This document shows positions 60,659 through 64,000 of a stretch of 64,000 bases of DNA, piece by piece. How positions within the stretch are numbered: position 1 is the first letter of the stretch; each line of letters opens with the position of its first letter. A program made the translations under genes and the position numbers. A model generated the notes under the pieces. That model saw only the letters and a program-made list of their open reading frames with translations, did not search any database and was not told the DNA's origin. Origin of the DNA: CAZTHM01 sp041946825. GTDB lineage: Bacteria; Acidobacteriota; Terriglobia; UBA7540. The stretch spans positions 3,380-67,379 of the forward strand of contig JBHGBD010000028.1 in the NCBI GenBank assembly GCA_041946825.1, given 5' to 3'.

Positions 60659-61006
60659 ATGCCATCAGGTATGACCGGTGCACGAAAATCGGCCTGGGCT
60701 CCGGGATCGAAGCGCCATGAAATGGGGGGAGACAAATACATCTTGCGCCTTTATGTGACGGGCACAACGCCGAAATCCATGCGTGCGATCTCCAATGTGA
60801 AAGGAATCTGCGAGGAGCACCTGCACGGCCGCTACATTCTTGAAGTCATCGACCTCTACCAGCAGCCTCAACTCGCCAAAGGAGAGCAGATCGTCGCCGT
60901 GCCCACGCTGATCCGCAAGCTTCCGCCTCCGCTGCGCCAGATTATCGGAGATATGTCGGAGACGGAGCGCGTCCTGACGGGGCTTGACCTGCGGAGACCC
61001 GGATGA
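60659..61006 (+). CDS. kaiB: KaiB-like protein
   Basis: 115 residues. The KaiB domain starts at about residue 25 (DKYILRLYVTGTTPKSMRAISNVKGICEEHL) and ends with the highly conserved PTLIRKLPPPLRQIIGDMSETERVLTGLDL. KaiB is a fold-switching thioredoxin-like protein that binds KaiC. There are about 24 extra N-terminal residues, Ser/Lys/Gly-rich; the ATG at 60659 is nevertheless supported by GGAGGGGAG 6 bases upstream. The stop overlaps the next start by 4 bp, tying kaiB to the hybrid kinase. Confidence 0.93.
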   Translation: MPSGMTGARKSAWAPGSKRHEMGGDKYILRLYVTGTTPKSMRAISNVKGICEEHLHGRYILEVIDLYQQPQLAKGEQIVAVPTLIRKLPPPLRQIIGDMSETERVLTGLDLRRPG

Positions 61007-63528
61007 AGCAACGCACTCCCAGCATTCCGGAACAATTGGCGCGTGAAAATTCCGACCTGCGGGCGCGACTGGCGGAGGCGGAAGGAAACCTGCGCGCCCT
61101 GCTCACACGCGAGGTGGACGCGGTCGTGGTCGCTACCGACCAGGGAGAGAGGATCTTCACCCTGCAAGGAGCCGAAAGCGTCTACCGGCTCCTGATTGAG
61201 GATCTCAATGAGGGAGCCGTCACCCTGACCGCGGAGGGCATGATTCTGTACTGTAATCGCCGCTTTGCCGAGATGCTCCGGACACCGCTGGAACAAGTGA
61301 TCGGGTCTTCCATCCACGCCTGGATCGCCCCCGCCGACCGGATGACGTTCGAGGGTCTGCTGAGATCCGGCGACCAAGGAAGCCGGCGCGAAGGGGTCCG
61401 GCTGTGCGCGTCAGACGGAAGAAACGTGCCCGCTTATCTCTCGGTCAGTTCGTTTCAGTCGCACGCCGATGCCGCGGCCTTCTGCCTGGTGGCGACGGAT
61501 TTGACCGAGCAAAAGCGCAACGAGGCGGTAGCGGCCTGCGAGACCTTATCGCGGGCGGTTCTGGAACAGGCAAGCGAAGCCGTCCTGATCTGCGACGAGA
61601 ACGGCGAGGTGATTCGGGCCAACGCGAAAAGCTTCGCCCTTTTTGGCCCCGACGTGCTCGGCCAGGTTTTTGCGGACAAGTTCTCAATCCTCTTTGCGGA
61701 CGGGAGCCGGCTTTCGCCGGCCGCTGCGCGGCGTGGCGAACGATTCCAAGAGGTGGAGGTGCGATTCGAGCGCCAAGGGGAAGCGGCCCACTGGCTTCTC
61801 AGCGCCGGGCCGCTTGAGGGACCTCTGAACCAGAACCTTGGTTACCTGCTGACCCTCACCGACGTGACGGCGCTTAAACGGATGGCGGCGCAAATACTGG
61901 CTGACCAAGCCGAGTTGCGGCGCCTGCTCGAAGAGGCTAATCGCTCGCGACGGGCATTACTGAGTGTGGTAGAGGACCAGCAACAGGCGGAAAAGGCGCT
62001 GCGAGAGAGCGAGCGGCGCTTCCGGCAATTGGCCAACTCTCTCCCGCAACTCGTCTGGAGTTGCGCGCCGGATGGTCCGTGCGATTTCCTCAGTCAACAA
62101 TGGGTCGATTACACGGGCATTCCTGAGCAATCCCAGTTGGGTTTTGCTTGGCTTGAGCAACTCCACCCCGAAGACCGGGAGCGTGCCATGACGGCGTGGA
62201 ATACCGCCGTCGCCGCGGGTTCGGATTTCCATGCGGAATTTCGGATTCGGCGCAAAGACGGTGCGTTCCGATGGTTCGACACGCGAGCCGTTCGCGTGTG
62301 CGATGCCGCGGGCCGAACCGCGAAGTGGTTCGGGTCCAACACCGACGTCACGGATCGAAAACAACTCGAAGACCAACTCCGCCAGGCCCAGAAGATGGAG
62401 GCCGTGGGCCGCTTGGCCGGTGGGGTCGCGCACGACTTCAATAACCTCTTGACGGTCATTAACGGCTACGGAGGTCTCTTGCTCAACCGGCTGGAGGAGG
62501 GTTCCAGCTTCCGCCGGTACGTGGAGGAGGTCTGCAAGGCCGGAGATCGGGCGGCCTCACTTACTCGTCAACTGCTGACCTTCAGTCGCCAGCAGGTTCT
62601 CGAGCCGCGCGTCCTTGATTTGAACGGCATCGTAGCCAACATCGAAAAGATGCTGCGGCGGGTGATTGGGGAAGATATCGAACTGGCGACCGTTCTCGCT
62701 CCCGACCTCGGGGCCATCAAGGCCGATCCTTCCCAGCTCGAACAAGTGCTCCTTAACCTGGCCGTCAACTCGCGTGACGCAATGCCCCGGGGCGGTAAAC
62801 TGACCATCAGAACCTCCAATTGCCTTCTGAGGGAGCCGTTCGGGCACCGCCACGGCGAGTTGCCTCCAGGCAATTATGCTGTGCTGGAAGTCAGCGACAC
62901 AGGCTGCGGGATGAATGCGGAGACAGAGGCCCACCTTTTCGAGCCGTTCTTTACGACCAAAGAGCAAGGGAAAGGAACAGGTTTGGGACTGGCGATCGTT
63001 TATGGGGTTGTCAAGCAAAGCGGCGGTTCCGTATCAGTCGCCAGTGAGGAAGGGAAGGGGACAACGTTCACTATCTATTTCCCGCACGCTGGAGAGAGTG
63101 CCGTACTCGAGGAGGCCGTTGAATCCCGGAGGGTTCTGTCACGGGGATCAGAAACCATCCTGCTCGTCGAAGACGAGGAGCGCGTGCGCTCGCTCGTCCA
63201 CAGCGTGCTGGAAGCCAGTGGGTATGTCGTTCTCGCCGCCAAGCACGGGCAGGAGGCGCTGGCGGTCATGAAAGAACACCCCAAGCCGGTCCAGCTTGTC
63301 GTGACCGACGTGGTCCTGCCGGAAATGAGCGGACCGGAACTCGTGGCCCAACTCGCTCCCTTGAAGCCAGACCTTAAGATTCTCTACATGTCCGGCTACA
63401 CGGAGGACGCCGTTCAGATTCGAGGATTGATTTCGCCCGGAGTCGCTTACCTTCAGAAGCCCTTCACTCCCGAGAAGCTGACGCATCGCGTCCGGGAAGT
63501 GCTGGATACACCTCAGACCATGCAGTAA
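61003..63528 (+). CDS. Hybrid histidine kinase (PAS-rich sensor, HisKA, HATPase, receiver)
   Basis: 841 residues, no membrane helix. An N-terminal coiled coil is followed by PAS domains at about 60-180, 185-295 and 345-460 (FRQLANSLPQLVWSCAPDG). HisKA has His477 in GGVAHDFNNLL, the NtrB-like HDFNN form. HATPase with DTGCGMN and GTGLGLAIVYG. The C-terminal receiver (about 720-838) has Asp769 in VVTDVVLPEMSG and Lys in YLQKPFTPEKL. GGAG lies 6 bases before the ATG, which overlaps the kaiB stop. It is the last gene of the operon. The receiver may report KaiBC state or feed back on the first kinase; this is inferred. Confidence 0.92.
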   Translation: MKQRTPSIPEQLARENSDLRARLAEAEGNLRALLTREVDAVVVATDQGERIFTLQGAESVYRLLIEDLNEGAVTLTAEGMILYCNRRFAEMLRTPLEQVIGSSIHAWIAPADRMTFEGLLRSGDQGSRREGVRLCASDGRNVPAYLSVSSFQSHADAAAFCLVATDLTEQKRNEAVAACETLSRAVLEQASEAVLICDENGEVIRANAKSFALFGPDVLGQVFADKFSILFADGSRLSPAAARRGERFQEVEVRFERQGEAAHWLLSAGPLEGPLNQNLGYLLTLTDVTALKRMAAQILADQAELRRLLEEANRSRRALLSVVEDQQQAEKALRESERRFRQLANSLPQLVWSCAPDGPCDFLSQQWVDYTGIPEQSQLGFAWLEQLHPEDRERAMTAWNTAVAAGSDFHAEFRIRRKDGAFRWFDTRAVRVCDAAGRTAKWFGSNTDVTDRKQLEDQLRQAQKMEAVGRLAGGVAHDFNNLLTVINGYGGLLLNRLEEGSSFRRYVEEVCKAGDRAASLTRQLLTFSRQQVLEPRVLDLNGIVANIEKMLRRVIGEDIELATVLAPDLGAIKADPSQLEQVLLNLAVNSRDAMPRGGKLTIRTSNCLLREPFGHRHGELPPGNYAVLEVSDTGCGMNAETEAHLFEPFFTTKEQGKGTGLGLAIVYGVVKQSGGSVSVASEEGKGTTFTIYFPHAGESAVLEEAVESRRVLSRGSETILLVEDEERVRSLVHSVLEASGYVVLAAKHGQEALAVMKEHPKPVQLVVTDVVLPEMSGPELVAQLAPLKPDLKILYMSGYTEDAVQIRGLISPGVAYLQKPFTPEKLTHRVREVLDTPQTMQ

Positions 63529-63942
63529 TCGCCGTCAGTGACAGGTGGGGCTCAGTCCCCGACTGCCATGCTCTTTGCCCGCCGCCGACTGCCTTGATTC
63601 CCCTTCACCAAGTCAGCTATCTCACTCATCCTCTTTTCACTCCCACACCTCAGAACCACAGGGGGGATACGATGTACCAGGACTATTCCAAGCCTGCGGG
63701 GCGTTTGACAGTCCTGGGCTGTGCCTGCTAGCATGGTGAGTTGCACGGCAGGGGAATTAGTCGGCAGTAAGCACCGCCGTCAAGCCCGAGTGACACCCTT
63801 CGCGGCTCATGAGCGACTGGAAAGAGTGGAGTTCGAGTGCCGCGTTTCTAACGTCATCAAAGCCAGGGGATTGCGGGCGGGGAAACCTGTCGGTCCGCCT
63901 GCGCTCAGAATTTCACTTCGGACTTGAGACTGCTCTCCCTCC
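63529..63942. other. Intergenic region before tRNA-Glu
   Basis: 414 bp. No convincing protein gene; a 68-codon frame (63721-63927) overlaps the promoter below. GGGGCTCAGTCCCC at 63546-63559 could be a weak hairpin after the Kai operon, without a T-run. A GATACGATG at 63666-63674 resembles the motif near the sugar-acid genes but lacks a -35. Confidence 0.4.
63705..63734 (+). promoter_or_regulatory. Candidate promoter upstream of tRNA-Glu
   Basis: TTGACA (63705-63710) is perfect, followed by 18 bases and TAGCAT (63729-63734; 4 of 6 to consensus). It points at the tRNA-Glu gene about 200 bp downstream, leaving a long leader, or at an unseen small RNA between them. Confidence 0.5.
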
Positions 63943-64000
63943 GTCCCCGTCGTCTAGCCCGGCCTAGGACATCGCCCTTTCACGGCGGTAACGCGGGTTC
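63943..64000 (+). tRNA. tRNA-Glu (TTC), 3' part cut by window edge
   Basis: The first 58 bases of a tRNA are visible. The acceptor 5' strand is GTCCCCG. The D arm is GTCTA...TAGGAC. The anticodon arm TCGCC-CTTTCAC-GGCGG has anticodon TTC (glutamate). A short variable loop and the start of the T arm (CGGGTTC) follow. The rest lies beyond the edge. Confidence 0.93.

Noticed and set aside
63721..63927. 68-codon plus-strand frame before tRNA-Glu
   Set aside because: Starts within a good promoter candidate, and the sequence is not protein-like.

Overview
The window looks like chromosomal DNA of a high-GC (about 60-63% by eye) Gram-negative member of the Acidobacteriota, probably class Terriglobia. 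This is an inference from gene content and style: a receiver-DUF4388 response regulator, many TPR proteins, twin di-haem cytochromes, an isolated nuoA, an 'STGPRT' hypothetical protein, and short intergenic palindromes of types common in that phylum. No rRNA, phage, transposase or CRISPR array was seen. The only RNA gene is a tRNA-Glu cut by the right edge.

Layout. 1-5.7 kb: 5' end of ftsK, uppP, a PIN/antitoxin pair, RNase J, an STGPRT-family gene with a near-consensus promoter and an AT-rich repeated 3' flank, and a small Cys-rich protein. 6.2-10.5 kb: a three-gene cytochrome c operon with two tandem paralogues. 10.8-14.3 kb: a secreted HExxH/TPR protein and a secreted TPR protein. 14.2-22.2 kb: housekeeping genes (rsmA, glgA, trxA, purA, moeA, moaC, a DUF4388 response regulator, moaB, nuoA). 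22.3-29.8 kb: a NIPSNAP protein, then a hexuronate/sugar-acid cluster (tagaturonate epimerase-like, PPi-type phosphofructokinase, LarA-like racemase, UxuB-type and KduD-type SDRs). Promoter-like sequences before its units share the core TGATACGATG.

29.9-40.3 kb: a five-gene, same-strand operon that reads like an exopolysaccharide synthesis and export machine: HEAT-repeat membrane protein, processive GT2 synthase, membrane-anchored TPR plus glycosidase-like protein, membrane-anchored protein with a CX5R phosphatase loop plus TPRs, and a giant TPR protein with a C-terminal outer-membrane barrel. It resembles Bcs/Pga systems in logic but not in composition. 40.8-51.9 kb: a VKOR-DsbA-rhodanese fusion, LemA, a TIGR01777 epimerase, a TldD/TldE-like pair with signal peptides, a conserved hypothetical plus zinc-ribbon pair, a mono-haem cytochrome, an XRE regulator. 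52.1-53.0 kb: pyrB.

53.4-63.5 kb: a tightly packed six-gene operon combining KaiC and KaiB with a multi-PAS histidine kinase, a stand-alone receiver, a receiver-PAS protein without kinase domain, and a hybrid histidine kinase. No kaiA is present. This is a Kai-linked phosphorelay, presumably for timing or stress signalling. The KaiBC operon and the five-gene polysaccharide operon are the two parts most likely to hold poorly described biology.
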